The notes under the pieces were generated by a model. The model was given only the letters and a program-made list of their open reading frames with translations, did not search any database and was not told where the DNA came from. The position numbers and the translations under genes were made by a program. 64,000 nucleotides of DNA from Escherichia coli (GTDB lineage: Bacteria; Pseudomonadota; Gammaproteobacteria; Enterobacterales; Enterobacteriaceae). Of this stretch, positions 11,138-25,087 are shown in pieces (the first letter of the stretch is position 1; each line of letters starts with the position of its first letter). The stretch is from positions 930,001 to 994,000 of the forward strand of contig CP089930.1 of NCBI GenBank assembly GCA_021307345.1, in the 5' to 3' direction.

Positions 11138-11937
11138 TCCCATTCAGGAGCCAGACCTTCCGGACTTACGAGGCGGTCGTTGCAATCCAGTTCGGCGATC
11201 GCTTTTTTGTCTTCTGTATCAAGCTGTAAACTTTGTGCCTTAAGATTACTTTCCAGGTTTTCACGTTTAGTGGAAGACGGTATTACTGAGTAGCCTTCCT
11301 CCATTGCCCACGCCAGAATTACTTGTGCCGGGGTCGCATTGTGTTTAGCTGCGATACGAGCAATAACCTCATCTTTCAGAGCCTTCCCATACGCCAGCGT
11401 CATATAGGAAGTAATATGAATGCCGTGCTGTTTAGCCCAGGCGACCACTTTACGGTTTTGCAGATAAGGAGAGAGTTCAATCTGATTGGTAGCGATGTTT
11501 TCAGCGCCAACAGCAGCAATTACCTTTTCCATCAACGGGATCGTGAAGTTGGAAATACCGATTTCACGCGTCAGCCCTTGTTTTTTCGCTTCCAGCAACG
11601 CCTGCATAAACTCTTCAACAGAGACTTCATCGTTTGGTGACGGCCAGTGGATTAGCGTCAGATCAACATAATCGGTACGCAATTTTTGCAGGCTCTCTTT
11701 CAGACTCGGGATCAGTTTGTCTTTGCTGAGATTTTCAATCCAGATTTTAGTGGTGATATAGAGTTCATTACGTGGCACGCCACTTTCTGCAATCGCCTGA
11801 CCTACTGCAGCTTCGTTATCATAGATTTGTGCGGTATCAATTGCGCGATAGCCAAGTTCAAGCGCCGTTTTCACAGATGCAATAACAACGTCGTCTTTGA
11901 GACGGAAAGTACCTAAACCAAATGCAGGGATAGCCAT
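11134..11937 (-). CDS. dkgB: Methylglyoxal reductase / 2,5-diketo-D-gluconate reductase B
   Basis: DkgB is an NADPH-dependent aldo-keto reductase that reduces methylglyoxal and related carbonyls. Aldo-keto reductase motifs are visible: [18 protein letters not shown] (about residues 29-46, with the catalytic Asp and Tyr), LTLIHWPSP in the middle, the IGISNFTI strand, and the C-terminal [19 protein letters not shown]-binding segment. The length is 267 residues as in K-12. It lies just downstream of rrnH on the same strand, separated by aspU and its terminator, and is convergent with yafC. Confidence 0.95.
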   Translation of the reverse strand: MAIPAFGLGTFRLKDDVVIASVKTALELGYRAIDTAQIYDNEAAVGQAIAESGVPRNELYITTKIWIENLSKDKLIPSLKESLQKLRTDYVDLTLIHWPSPNDEVSVEEFMQALLEAKKQGLTREIGISNFTIPLMEKVIAAVGAENIATNQIELSPYLQNRKVVAWAKQHGIHITSYMTLAYGKALKDEVIARIAAKHNATPAQVILAWAMEEGYSVIPSSTKRENLESNLKAQSLQLDTEDKKAIAELDCNDRLVSPEGLAPEWD

Positions 11938-12059
11938 AATATGCCTCTTCTAATGCTATGTTCGTTAACTGAGATGATTATGGGCTTCAGACTGTTGCGG
12001 AAAAAGAGCGTAAAATGCAGAGGATTTTTGCGATTTTGGCAATAATAGAAATACAGACG

Positions 12060-12090
12060 AAAAAAAACCTCGAGCGTTAACTCGAGGCTT
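12060..12090 (-). terminator. rrnH/aspU operon terminator
   Basis: On the minus strand CCTCGAG, a six-base loop and CTCGAGG are followed by an unbroken run of seven or more T. It lies about 10 bases beyond the aspU CCA end and ends the rRNA operon. Confidence 0.92.
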
Positions 12091-12099
12091 CTTAATAAG

Positions 12100-12176
12100 T
12101 GGCGGAACGGACGGGACTCGAACCCGCGACCCCCTGCGTGACAGGCAGGTATTCTAACCGACTGAACTACCGCTCC
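12100..12176 (-). tRNA. aspU: tRNA-Asp (GTC), aspU
   Basis: A 77-nt tRNA-Asp with encoded CCA, identical base for base to aspV at 3876-3952. The anticodon loop is CTGTCAC. It is the distal tRNA of the rrnH operon, downstream of 5S, and is expected to be released from the rRNA precursor. Confidence 0.98.
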
Positions 12177-12367
12177 ACCGAATTCTTTTACAACCACCAG
12201 TTTTATGACCGGCTTACTGCTTAATTTGATGCCTGGCAGTTTATGAATCACTTCGTGATTCACCCTTCGGGCCGTTGCTTCGCAACGTTCAAAAGCTTTC
12301 GCTTTTGTCCTACTCTCTTATCGAGTAGTGAACTGCCTCAAAGGTCAGTGCCATTCTTCGTAATTTG
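12177..12367 (-). other. rrnH distal spacer with stem-loops and a 5S 3'-end relic
   Basis: The 190 bases between 5S and aspU hold four consecutive stem-loops (12244-12262, 12273-12287, 12290-12307, 12310-12328). They also hold a 20-base copy of the 5S 3' end, TAATTTGATGCCTGGCAGTT at 12222-12241, identical to 12361-12380. From memory, the order of conserved blocks (GAGTAGGACAAA, GAACGTTGCGAAGCAACGGC, AAACTGCCAGGCATCAAATT on the minus strand) matches the region after 5S in K-12 rrnB, with different stem sequences. It looks like the remnant of a second 5S unit. Confidence 0.8.
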
Positions 12368-12487
12368 ATGCCTGGCAGTTCCCTACTCTCGCATGGGGAG
12401 ACCCCACACTACCATCGGCGCTACGGCGTTTCACTTCTGAGTTCGGCATGGGGTCAGGTGGGACCACCGCGCTACGGCCGCCAGGCA
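12368..12487 (-). rRNA. rrfH: 5S ribosomal RNA
   Basis: The minus strand gives a 120-nt sequence from TGCCTGGCGGCCGTAGCGCG to GGAACTGCCAGGCAT. The two ends pair to form helix I. It matches E. coli 5S as I recall it and lies 97 bases past the 23S 3' end. Confidence 0.98.
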
Positions 12488-12584
12488 AATTCTGTTTATC
12501 AACATGTCCTGTTCCGACATGTCGATTTAATCTGTATCAGGCTGAGAATCTTCTCTCAATCCGCCAAAACAGCTTCGGCGTTGT

Positions 12585-15482
<2,898 letters not shown>

Positions 15483-15587
15483 TCACAACCCGAAGATGTT
15501 TCGTAAAACACCATCGTGTTGCGAAAATTTGAGAGACTCACGAACAACTTTCGTTGTTCAGTGTTTCAATTTTCAGCTTGATCCAGA

Positions 15588-15600
15588 TTTTTAAAGAGCA
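15588..15600 (-). promoter_or_regulatory. Spacer boxA antitermination site upstream of 23S
   Basis: The minus strand reads TGCTCTTTAAAAA in the tRNA-Ala/23S spacer, close to the rrn boxA consensus. It is the site where the NusB/NusE (S10) antitermination complex reloads ahead of 23S. Confidence 0.75.
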
Positions 15601-15663
15601 AAACTTCGCAGTGAACCCTTGCAGGTACACTCTGAAGTATTTTTTATTTAATCACTACAGAGA

Positions 15664-15739
15664 TGGTGGAGCTATGCGGGATCGAACCGCAGACCTCCTG
15701 CGTGCAAAGCAGGCGCTCTCCCAGCTGAGCTATAGCCCC
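15664..15739 (-). tRNA. alaV: tRNA-Ala (TGC), alaV
   Basis: A 76-nt tRNA with encoded CCA in the 16S-23S spacer. The acceptor is GGGGCTA paired with TAGCTCC, the anticodon loop is CTTTGCACG with TGC, and the T-arm is GCGGTTCGATCCCGC. It is processed from the rrnH precursor. Confidence 0.98.
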
Positions 15740-15781
15740 ATAACATGTAGTTAAAACCTCTTCAAATTTGCGGTGCAAATT

Positions 15782-15858
<77 letters not shown>

Positions 15859-15926
15859 GTAGAGGTTTTACTGCTCATTTTCATCAAACAATCTGTGTGA
15901 GCACTTCAAAGAACGCTTCTTTAAGG

Positions 15927-17468
<1,542 letters not shown>

Positions 17469-17762
17469 AAAAGTTTGATGCTCAAAGAATTAAACTTCGT
17501 AATGAATTACGTGTTCACTCTTGAGACTTGGTATTCATTTTTCGTCTTGCGACGTTAAGAATCCGTATCTTCGAGTGCCCACACAGATTGTCTGATAAAT
17601 TGTTAAAGAGCAATTGCGACGCGGCTTTCAGCTCACTGTCGCGAGGTGGCGTATATTACGCTTTCCTCTTTCAGAGTCAACCCTGAATTTCAGGATTTTT
17701 CTCTTTAACCGAACCGGCTGTTTGTGTGAAGTGATTCACATCCGCCGTGTCGATGGAGGCGC
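17469..17762 (-). promoter_or_regulatory. rrnH leader with boxA
   Basis: The untranslated leader between P1 and 16S carries boxA, TGCTCTTTAACAA, at 17600-17612 (minus strand), which loads the NusB/NusE antitermination complex. The remainder contains the 16S 5' processing strand. There is no gene in this region. Confidence 0.85.
17653..17680 (-). promoter_or_regulatory. rrnH promoter P2
   Basis: The minus strand reads TTGACT, 16 bases, then TAATAT, followed by a GC-containing start region. It is the constitutive downstream rRNA promoter. Confidence 0.85.
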
Positions 17763-17790
17763 ATTATAGGGAGTCGTCTCAGGAAGACAA
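17763..17790 (-). promoter_or_regulatory. rrnH promoter P1
   Basis: The minus strand reads TTGTCT, 16 bases, then TATAAT and the discriminator GCGCC. This is the layout of growth-rate- and ppGpp-controlled rrn P1 promoters. Fis sites would fall further upstream, in the 3' part of gmhB. Confidence 0.88.
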
Positions 17791-17833
17791 GCGGAAAAAT
17801 GCATTTTTATTTCAACCGCTCATCTTTTAATCA

Positions 17834-18406
17834 TTACGCCGGTTTTTGCTGCTTTTTTATCGCTTGCGGCAGGTCTGCCAGGCTATTTAACACCCAATCC
17901 GCTGCATTTTCTGCTTCAGGCGTAACAGGTTTACCCGTACGCACCAGCACTTTTGTTCCCACGTTCGCCGCAGCCGCTGCCAGCATATCTTCTAATTTAT
18001 CGCCCACCATATAAGAAGCGGCCATATCAATATGCAAATAATCGCGTGCCGACAAAAGCATCCCAGGATGTGGTTTGCGGCAGTCGCAGACCTGGCGAAA
18101 CTCTTCAACACTACCCTGCGGATGATGCGGGCAATAATAGATGCCATCCAGATCGACATCTCGATCCGCCAGCGACCAGTCCATCCACTCGGTCAGCGTT
18201 TCAAACTGCGCTTCAGTAAATTTACCGCGAGCAATGCCAGACTGGTTGGTTACTACCACCAGCGCAAAGCCCATTTTTTTTAGCTCGCGCATGGCGTCAA
18301 TAACACCGTCGATAAATTCAAAATTGTCGATCTCATGGACATAGCCGTGATCGACATTAATGGTGCCATCACGGTCAAGAAAAATTGCGGGTACGCTCTT
18401 CGCCAC
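17834..18406 (-). CDS. gmhB: D-glycero-beta-D-manno-heptose-1,7-bisphosphate 7-phosphatase
   Basis: GmhB removes the C7 phosphate in the ADP-heptose pathway for LPS core. It is a HAD phosphatase with DRDGT at residues 11-15 (nucleophile D11, acid D13), VVTNQSG (about 51-57), and a Zn-binding loop with C92, H94, C107 and C109. MVGDKLEDM is the metal-binding motif IV. The length is 190 residues. The start codon is GTG with a GGAG ribosome site upstream. The gene lies between metN (divergent) and the rrnH P1 promoter, so rrnH upstream activator sites probably overlap its 3' end. Confidence 0.96.
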   Translation of the reverse strand: MAKSVPAIFLDRDGTINVDHGYVHEIDNFEFIDGVIDAMRELKKMGFALVVVTNQSGIARGKFTEAQFETLTEWMDWSLADRDVDLDGIYYCPHHPQGSVEEFRQVCDCRKPHPGMLLSARDYLHIDMAASYMVGDKLEDMLAAAAANVGTKVLVRTGKPVTPEAENAADWVLNSLADLPQAIKKQQKPA

Positions 18407-18495
18407 CTTTTATAGCTCCTTAATAAGGCATGTGACGCTAGTATCGCATGTTTCGACCTGCAAGAAAGTGCTCTTCGCATAAACCTGATTGATTT

Positions 18496-18519
18496 AGACG
18501 TCTGGATGCCTTAACATCC
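18496..18519 (+). promoter_or_regulatory. Tandem met boxes (MetJ operator) upstream of metN
   Basis: The consensus 8-mer AGACGTCT at 18496-18503 is followed in register by GGATGCCT and TAACATCC. MetJ with S-adenosylmethionine binds adjacent 8-base met boxes cooperatively. It lies about 75 bases before the metN start, so methionine repression of metNIQ is expected. Confidence 0.85.
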
Positions 18520-18593
18520 ATTTCATTGACGGCGTTGCCCGTTCCAGGCATTCGAAATGCCACGACTAACTTAATGACGATAATAAATAATCA

Positions 18594-19625
18594 ATGATAA
18601 AACTTTCGAATATCACCAAAGTGTTCCACCAGGGCACCCGCACCATCCAGGCGTTGAACAACGTCAGCCTGCATGTGCCAGCTGGACAAATTTATGGCGT
18701 TATCGGTGCCTCAGGCGCGGGTAAGAGTACGCTTATACGTTGTGTAAACCTGTTGGAGCGCCCAACCAAGGGTAGCGTGCTGGTCGATGGCCAGGAACTG
18801 ACCACGCTGTCAGAATCCGAGTTGACCAAAGCTCGTCGCCAGATTGGTATGATTTTCCAGCATTTTAACCTGCTCTCTTCGCGTACTGTTTTTGGCAACG
18901 TGGCTCTGCCGCTGGAGCTGGACAATACACCGAAAGACGAGATCAAACGTCGCGTGACGGAATTGCTGTCATTGGTTGGTCTTGGCGATAAGCATGATAG
19001 CTACCCGTCGAATCTTTCCGGTGGGCAGAAACAACGTGTGGCGATTGCCCGTGCATTAGCCAGCAATCCCAAAGTATTGCTGTGCGATGAAGCCACCAGC
19101 GCGCTGGACCCGGCAACCACGCGTTCTATTCTCGAACTACTAAAAGACATCAACCGCCGTCTGGGTTTGACGATTCTTTTGATCACCCACGAAATGGACG
19201 TTGTGAAGCGCATTTGTGATTGTGTGGCAGTCATCAGCAATGGCGAACTGATCGAGCAAGACACGGTAAGCGAAGTGTTCTCGCATCCGAAAACGCCGCT
19301 GGCGCAGAAGTTTATTCAGTCAACCCTGCATCTGGATATCCCGGAAGATTATCAGGAACGTCTGCAAGCGGAGCCATTTACTGACTGTGTGCCGATGCTG
19401 CGCCTGGAGTTTACCGGCCAGTCGGTCGATGCCCCGCTGCTTTCTGAAACCGCGCGTCGTTTCAACGTCAACAACAACATTATTAGCGCGCAGATGGATT
19501 ACGCCGGTGGCGTTAAGTTCGGCATTATGCTGACCGAAATGCACGGCACACAACAAGATACGCAAGCCGCTATTGCCTGGCTGCAAGAACACCATGTAAA
19601 AGTAGAGGTACTGGGTTATGTCTGA
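18594..19625 (+). CDS. metN: Methionine ABC transporter ATP-binding protein
   Basis: MetN is the ATPase of the D/L-methionine importer MetNIQ at the inner membrane. Walker A is GASGAGKST (residues 38-46), the signature is LSGGQ (141-145), Walker B is VLLCDEA (161-167), and the H-loop is in LLITHEMD. The C-terminal part from about residue 265 is the NIL domain, which binds methionine and inhibits the transporter when the cell is replete. The length is 343 residues. The stop overlaps the metI start by 8 bases. Expression is probably controlled by the upstream met boxes. Confidence 0.98.
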   Translation: MIKLSNITKVFHQGTRTIQALNNVSLHVPAGQIYGVIGASGAGKSTLIRCVNLLERPTKGSVLVDGQELTTLSESELTKARRQIGMIFQHFNLLSSRTVFGNVALPLELDNTPKDEIKRRVTELLSLVGLGDKHDSYPSNLSGGQKQRVAIARALASNPKVLLCDEATSALDPATTRSILELLKDINRRLGLTILLITHEMDVVKRICDCVAVISNGELIEQDTVSEVFSHPKTPLAQKFIQSTLHLDIPEDYQERLQAEPFTDCVPMLRLEFTGQSVDAPLLSETARRFNVNNNIISAQMDYAGGVKFGIMLTEMHGTQQDTQAAIAWLQEHHVKVEVLGYV

Positions 19626-20271
19626 GCCGATGATGTGGCTGCTGGTTCGTGGCGTATGGGAAACGCTGGCAATGACCTTCGTATCCGGTTTTTTTGGCTT
19701 TGTGATTGGTCTGCCGGTTGGCGTCCTGCTTTATGTCACGCGTCCGGGGCAAATTATTGCTAACGCGAAGCTTTACCGTACTGTTTCTGCGATTGTGAAC
19801 ATTTTCCGCTCCATCCCGTTCATTATCTTACTGGTATGGATGATTCCGTTTACCCGCGTTATTGTCGGTACATCGATTGGTTTGCAGGCAGCGATTGTTC
19901 CGTTAACCGTTGGTGCAGCACCGTTTATTGCCCGTATGGTCGAGAACGCTCTGCTGGAGATCCCAACTGGGTTAATTGAAGCTTCCCGCGCAATGGGTGC
20001 CACGCCGATGCAGATCGTCCGTAAGGTGCTGTTACCGGAAGCGCTGCCGGGTCTGGTGAATGCGGCAACTATCACCCTGATTACCCTGGTCGGTTATTCC
20101 GCGATGGGTGGTGCAGTCGGTGCCGGTGGTTTAGGTCAGATTGGCTATCAGTATGGCTACATCGGCTATAACGCGACGGTGATGAATACGGTACTGGTAT
20201 TGCTGGTCATTCTGGTTTATTTAATTCAGTTCGCAGGCGACCGCATCGTCCGGGCTGTCACTCGCAAGTAA
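19618..20271 (+). CDS. metI: Methionine ABC transporter permease
   Basis: MetI is the five-helix membrane permease of MetNIQ. The hydrophobic segments and the EAA coupling motif ([20 protein letters not shown], about residues 121-140) that contacts MetN are clear. The length is 217 residues. It overlaps metN by 8 bases and is followed 39 bases later by metQ. Confidence 0.97.
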   Translation: MSEPMMWLLVRGVWETLAMTFVSGFFGFVIGLPVGVLLYVTRPGQIIANAKLYRTVSAIVNIFRSIPFIILLVWMIPFTRVIVGTSIGLQAAIVPLTVGAAPFIARMVENALLEIPTGLIEASRAMGATPMQIVRKVLLPEALPGLVNAATITLITLVGYSAMGGAVGAGGLGQIGYQYGYIGYNATVMNTVLVLLVILVYLIQFAGDRIVRAVTRK

Positions 20272-20310
20272 CGTTCAACACAACATAAATAATTGAAGAA
20301 GGAATAAGGT

Positions 20311-21126
20311 ATGGCGTTCAAATTCAAAACCTTTGCGGCAGTGGGAGCCCTGATTGGATCACTGGCACTGGTAGGCTGCGGCCAGGATGAAAAAGATCCG
20401 AACCACATTAAAGTCGGCGTGATTGTCGGTGCCGAACAGCAGGTTGCAGAAGTCGCGCAGAAAGTCGCGAAAGACAAATATGGCCTGGACGTTGAGCTGG
20501 TAACCTTCAACGACTATGTTCTGCCAAACGAAGCATTGAGCAAAGGCGATATCGACGCTAACGCTTTCCAGCACAAACCGTACCTTGATCAGCAACTGAA
20601 AGATCGTGGCTACAAACTGGTCGCTGTAGGCAATACTTTTGTTTATCCAATTGCTGGTTACTCCAAGAAAATCAAATCGCTGGATGAACTGCAGGATGGT
20701 TCGCAGGTTGCAGTTCCAAACGATCCGACTAACCTCGGTCGTTCACTGCTGCTGCTGCAAAAAGTGGGCTTGATCAAACTGAAAGATGGCGTTGGCCTGC
20801 TGCCGACCGTTCTTGATGTTGTTGAGAACCCAAAAAACCTGAAAATTGTTGAACTGGAAGCACCGCAACTGCCGCGTTCTCTGGACGACGCGCAAATCGC
20901 TCTGGCAGTTATCAACACCACCTATGCCAGCCAGATTGGCCTGACTCCGGCGAAAGACGGCATCTTTGTAGAAGACAAAGAGTCCCCGTACGTTAACCTG
21001 ATCGTAACTCGTGAAGACAACAAAGACGCAGAGAACGTGAAGAAATTCGTGCAGGCTTATCAATCTGATGAAGTGTACGAAGCGGCAAACAAAGTGTTTA
21101 ACGGCGGCGCTGTTAAAGGCTGGTAA
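20311..21126 (+). CDS. metQ: Methionine-binding lipoprotein
   Basis: MetQ delivers methionine to MetNI from the periplasm. It carries a signal peptide with lipobox LVGC, giving lipidated C23. It belongs to the NlpA family, with VGVIVGAEQQVAEVAQKVA, DANAFQHKPYLDQ and VAVPNDPTNLGRSL. The length is 271 residues, and the sequence matches the K-12 protein as far as I recall. A hairpin terminator follows. Confidence 0.98.
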   Translation: MAFKFKTFAAVGALIGSLALVGCGQDEKDPNHIKVGVIVGAEQQVAEVAQKVAKDKYGLDVELVTFNDYVLPNEALSKGDIDANAFQHKPYLDQQLKDRGYKLVAVGNTFVYPIAGYSKKIKSLDELQDGSQVAVPNDPTNLGRSLLLLQKVGLIKLKDGVGLLPTVLDVVENPKNLKIVELEAPQLPRSLDDAQIALAVINTTYASQIGLTPAKDGIFVEDKESPYVNLIVTREDNKDAENVKKFVQAYQSDEVYEAANKVFNGGAVKGW

Positions 21127-21163
21127 TATTTAGGCTGTTTCCACAATTTGTAATATCATTCAG

Positions 21164-21192
21164 GACGGGCGCTTGCCCGTCTTGTCATTTTT
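21164..21192 (+). terminator. metNIQ terminator
   Basis: GACGGGC-GCTT-GCCCGTC is followed by TTGTCATTTTT, 37 bases after the metQ stop. Confidence 0.8.
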
Positions 21193-21243
21193 ACAAGCGC
21201 CTGATTCAATATTGACGTTTTGATCATACATTGAGGAAATACT

Positions 21244-21648
21244 ATGCGTGCTTTACCGATCTGTTTAGTAGCACTCATGCTAAGCGGCTGTTCCATGTTA
21301 AGCAGATCCCCTGTCGAACCCGTTCAAAGCACTGCACCCCAGCCGAAAGCGGAGCCTGCAAAACCGAAAGCACCGCGCGCCACGCCGGTCCGAATTTATA
21401 CCAATGCAGAAGAATTAGTCGGCAAACCGTTCCGCGATCTCGGTGAAGTCAGTGGCGACTCTTGCCAGGCCTCTAATCAGGACTCTCCACCGAGCATTCC
21501 AACCGCGCGTAAGCGGATGCAGATCAATGCCTCCAAAATGAAAGCCAATGCTGTTTTACTGCATAGCTGTGAAGTCACCAGCGGTACGCCAGGCTGCTAC
21601 CGTCAGGCTGTATGTATCGGTTCTGCGCTTAACATTACGGCAAAATGA
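21244..21648 (+). CDS. rcsF: Rcs stress-sensor outer-membrane lipoprotein RcsF
   Basis: RcsF senses LPS and peptidoglycan damage at the outer membrane and relieves IgaA inhibition of the Rcs phosphorelay. BamA, also in this window, threads RcsF through barrel proteins. The lipobox LSGC gives lipidated C16. A proline/lysine-rich linker spans about residues 22-48. The folded domain holds the four cysteines C74, C109, C118 and C124 that form two nonconsecutive disulfides in the known structure. The length is 134 residues. The stop overlaps the trmO start as ATGA. Confidence 0.97.
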   Translation: MRALPICLVALMLSGCSMLSRSPVEPVQSTAPQPKAEPAKPKAPRATPVRIYTNAEELVGKPFRDLGEVSGDSCQASNQDSPPSIPTARKRMQINASKMKANAVLLHSCEVTSGTPGCYRQAVCIGSALNITAK

Positions 21649-22352
21649 GCAGTTTCCAGTTTGAGCAAATAGGCGTTATTCGCTCGCCCTATAAAGAAAA
21701 ATTCGCCGTTCCGCGCCAGCCAGGTCTGGTAAAAAGCGTCAACGGCGAACTGCATCTCATTGCTCCCTACAACCAGGCCGACGCCGTGCGCGGCCTGGAA
21801 GCATTCAGCCATTTATGGATCCTTTTCGTCTTTCATCAAACGATGGAAGGCGGCTGGCGTCCGACTGTACGCCCTCCGCGCCTCGGCGGTAACGCCAGAA
21901 TGGGCGTTTTCGCCACACGCTCTACTTTCCGCCCTAACCCAATTGGTATGTCGCTGGTAGAACTGAAAGAGGTTGTTTGCCATAAAGACAGCGTGATTCT
22001 GAAGCTCGGTAGCCTGGATCTGGTTGATGGTACGCCAGTGGTGGATATCAAACCGTATCTCCCCTTTGCCGAATCGCTTCCCGATGCCAGTGCCAGCTAT
22101 GCGCAAAGTGCGCCAACGGCAGAGATGTCTGTGACCTTTACCGCAGATGTTGAAAAGCAACTATTGATGCTGGAGAAGCGTTATCCGCAGTTAACGCTGT
22201 TTATCCGCGAAGTACTGGCGCAGGATCCGCGTCCGGCCTATCGTAAAGGTGAGGAAACGGGCAAAACCTATGCCGTCTGGCTGCATGATTTTAATGTTCG
22301 CTGGCGCGTCACCGACGCAGGTTTTGAAGTCTTTGCGCTGGAACCGCGTTAA
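21645..22352 (+). CDS. trmO: tRNA m6t6A37 methyltransferase TrmO
   Basis: TrmO N6-methylates t6A37 in tRNA-Thr(GGU) using SAM and has a small beta-barrel SAM-binding fold (UPF0066). Visible family motifs are IGVIRSPYKEKFAVPRQPGL at the start, LEAFSHLWILFVFH, ATRSTFRPNPIGMSLVEL, and LDLVDGTPVVDIKPYLPF. The length is 235 residues as in K-12 (old names yaeB/tsaA). It is translationally coupled to rcsF. Confidence 0.95.
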   Translation: MSSFQFEQIGVIRSPYKEKFAVPRQPGLVKSVNGELHLIAPYNQADAVRGLEAFSHLWILFVFHQTMEGGWRPTVRPPRLGGNARMGVFATRSTFRPNPIGMSLVELKEVVCHKDSVILKLGSLDLVDGTPVVDIKPYLPFAESLPDASASYAQSAPTAEMSVTFTADVEKQLLMLEKRYPQLTLFIREVLAQDPRPAYRKGEETGKTYAVWLHDFNVRWRVTDAGFEVFALEPR

Positions 22353-22462
22353 ATTCACGCCCTTCTCTTTTGACATTTCTCCTGCACTGGTAAACTAAAT
22401 CACTTTTTTTGTCCCAGGCTCACCTTGAGCCTGTTCTACCTTCCAACTGGAACCGTAACAAC

Positions 22463-24181
22463 ATGCGTACTAGCCAATACCTGCTCTCCACTCTCAAGGA
22501 GACACCTGCCGACGCCGAGGTGATCAGCCATCAGCTGATGCTACGCGCCGGGATGATCCGCAAGCTGGCCTCCGGGTTATATACCTGGCTGCCGACCGGC
22601 GTGCGCGTTCTGAAAAAAGTCGAAAACATCGTGCGTGAAGAGATGAACAACGCCGGTGCGATCGAGGTGTCGATGCCGGTGGTTCAGCCAGCCGATTTGT
22701 GGCAAGAGAGTGGTCGTTGGGAACAGTACGGTCCGGAACTGCTGCGTTTTGTTGACCGTGGCGAGCGTCCGTTCGTACTCGGCCCAACTCATGAAGAAGT
22801 GATCACTGACCTGATTCGTAACGAGCTTAGCTCTTACAAACAGCTGCCGCTGAACTTCTATCAGATCCAGACCAAGTTCCGCGACGAAGTGCGTCCGCGT
22901 TTCGGCGTCATGCGCTCCCGCGAATTCCTGATGAAAGATGCTTACTCTTTCCATACTTCTCAGGAATCCCTGCAGGAAACCTACGATGCAATGTATGCGG
23001 CCTACAGCAAAATCTTCAGCCGCATGGGGCTGGATTTCCGCGCCGTACAGGCCGACACTGGTTCTATCGGCGGCAGCGCCTCTCACGAATTCCAGGTGCT
23101 GGCGCAGAGCGGTGAAGACGATGTGGTCTTCTCCGATACCTCTGACTATGCAGCGAACATTGAACTGGCAGAAGCTATCGCGCCGAAAGAACCGCGCGCT
23201 GCTGCTACCCAGGAAATGACGCTGGTTGATACGCCTAACGCGAAAACCATCGCTGAACTGGTTGAACAGTTCAATCTGCCGATTGAGAAAACGGTTAAGA
23301 CTCTGTTGGTTAAAGCGGTTGAAGGCAGTAGCTTCCCGCTGGTTGCGCTGCTGGTGCGTGGTGACCACGAGCTGAACGAAGTTAAAGCAGAAAAACTGCC
23401 ACAGGTTGCCAGCCCGCTGACTTTCGCGACCGAAGAAGAAATTCGTGCCGTGGTTAAAGCCGGTCCGGGTTCACTGGGTCCGGTAAACATGCCGATTCCG
23501 GTGGTGATTGACCGTACCGTTGCGGCGATGAGTGATTTTGCTGCCGGTGCTAACATTGATGGCAAACACTACTTCGGTATCAACTGGGATCGCGATGTTG
23601 CTACCCCGGAAGTTGCTGATATTCGTAATGTAGTGGCTGGCGATCCAAGCCCGGATGGTCAGGGTACGCTGCTGATCAAACGTGGTATCGAAGTCGGTCA
23701 CATCTTCCAGCTGGGTACTAAGTACTCCGAAGCACTGAAAGCCTCCGTACAGGGCGAAGATGGGCGTAACCAAATTCTGACTATGGGTTGCTACGGTATC
23801 GGGGTAACGCGCGTAGTCGCTGCGGCAATTGAGCAGAACTACGACGAACGCGGCATCGTATGGCCTGACGCTATCGCGCCGTTCCAGGTCGCAATTCTGC
23901 CGATGAACATGCACAAATCCTTCCGCGTACAGGAGCTTGCTGAGAAACTGTACAGCGAACTGCGCGCGCAGGGCATCGAAGTGCTTCTGGATGACCGTAA
24001 AGAGCGTCCGGGCGTGATGTTTGCTGATATGGAACTGATCGGTATTCCGCACACTATTGTGCTTGGCGACCGTAACCTCGACAACGACGATATCGAATAC
24101 AAATATCGTCGTAACGGCGAGAAACAGTTAATTAAGACTGGTGACATCGTCGAATATCTGGTGAAACAGATTAAAGGCTGA
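22463..24181 (+). CDS. proS: Prolyl-tRNA synthetase
   Basis: ProS charges tRNA-Pro and is a class II synthetase of the bacterial type. Motif 2 appears around [21 protein letters not shown] (about residues 140-159, broken across the loop). The editing domain inserted between motifs 2 and 3 (about 224-407) hydrolyses Ala-tRNA-Pro, and motif 3 is [13 protein letters not shown]. The start at [10 protein letters not shown] gives the standard 572 residues. An in-frame ATG 18 codons upstream is not used by homologues. A GC-rich terminator follows. Confidence 0.98.
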
Positions 24182-24187
24182 TGCCAG

Positions 24188-24217
24188 AAAGGGTCCTGAA
24201 TTTCAGGGCCCTTTTTT
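24188..24217 (+). terminator. proS terminator
   Basis: GGGTCCTGAA / TTTCAGGGCCC is an imperfect 10-bp stem followed by TTTTTT. It lies 8 bases after the proS stop and immediately before yaeF. Confidence 0.88.
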
Positions 24218-24233
24218 ACATGGATTGTATAAA

Positions 24234-25058
24234 ATGGATAAACCAAAGGCGTACTGCCGCCTGCTTCTCCCCTTCTTTCTTTTACTTTCGGCCTGTACCG
24301 TTGATATCAGCCAGCCAGACTCATCAGCAACAGCGGTGGATGCCGAGGCGAAAACATGGGCAGTCAAATTCCAGCATCAAAGCTCTTTCACCGAACAATC
24401 AATAAAAGAAATAACCGAGCCTGACCTTAAACCCGGCGATTTGCTGTTCTCCTCAAGCCTTGGGGTAACCTCATTTGGTATCCGCGTCTTCAGCACTTCC
24501 TCTGTAAGTCACGTTGCAATATATTTGGGTGAAAATAACGTTGCAGAAGCGACTGGAGATGGCGTCCAGATTGTTCCCCTTAAAAAAGCCATGAAGCACA
24601 GTGATAAGCTTTTCGTCTTACGAGTCCCGGATCTTACCCCGCAACAAGCCACAGAAATCACCGCTTTCGCCAATAAAATCAAAGACAGCGGTTACAACTA
24701 TCGTGGCATTGTCGAGTTCATTCCGTTTATGGTGACTCGCCAGATGTGCTCACTAAATCCTTTTTCCACAGATTTTCGGCAACAGTGCATCAGCGGGCTG
24801 GCAAAAGCGCAGTTAAGCGGTGTGGGCGAAGGAGACAAAAAGTCGTGGTTTTGTTCAGAATTTGTCACTGATGCATTTGCCAAAGCCGGGCATCCGCTTA
24901 CGCTGGCGCAATCGGGCTGGATTAGCCCTGCCGATCTGATGCATATGCGTACTGGCGATGTCTCTGCGTTTAAGCCAGAAACGCAGTTACAGTATGTTGG
25001 ACACCTGAAGCCTGGGATTTATATCAAGGCGGGTCGCTTTGTTGGGCTGACTCAGTGA
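24234..25058 (+). CDS. yaeF: Predicted NlpC/P60-like lipoprotein YaeF
   Basis: YaeF is an outer-membrane or periplasmic lipoprotein with a permuted papain-like (YiiX/NlpC-P60) hydrolase fold. Its substrate is not established. The start MDKPKAYCRL gives 274 residues as in K-12, with lipobox LLSAC giving C21. An ATG three codons upstream is possible but lacks a homologue. The predicted active-site elements are DLLFSSS, VSHVAIYLG with the His, and KSWFCSEFVTDAF with the Cys. It is convergent with nlpE. Confidence 0.9.
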   Translation: MDKPKAYCRLLLPFFLLLSACTVDISQPDSSATAVDAEAKTWAVKFQHQSSFTEQSIKEITEPDLKPGDLLFSSSLGVTSFGIRVFSTSSVSHVAIYLGENNVAEATGDGVQIVPLKKAMKHSDKLFVLRVPDLTPQQATEITAFANKIKDSGYNYRGIVEFIPFMVTRQMCSLNPFSTDFRQQCISGLAKAQLSGVGEGDKKSWFCSEFVTDAFAKAGHPLTLAQSGWISPADLMHMRTGDVSAFKPETQLQYVGHLKPGIYIKAGRFVGLTQ

Positions 25059-25059
25059 T

Positions 25060-25085
25060 GAAAGCCGGAGAATGCTCCGGCTTTC
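25060..25085. terminator. Palindrome between convergent yaeF and nlpE
   Basis: AAAGCCGGAG-AATG-CTCCGGCTTT is a 10-bp perfect stem between two stop codons, with short T-runs on both strands. It is likely a shared terminator. Confidence 0.8.
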
Positions 25086-25087
25086 AA

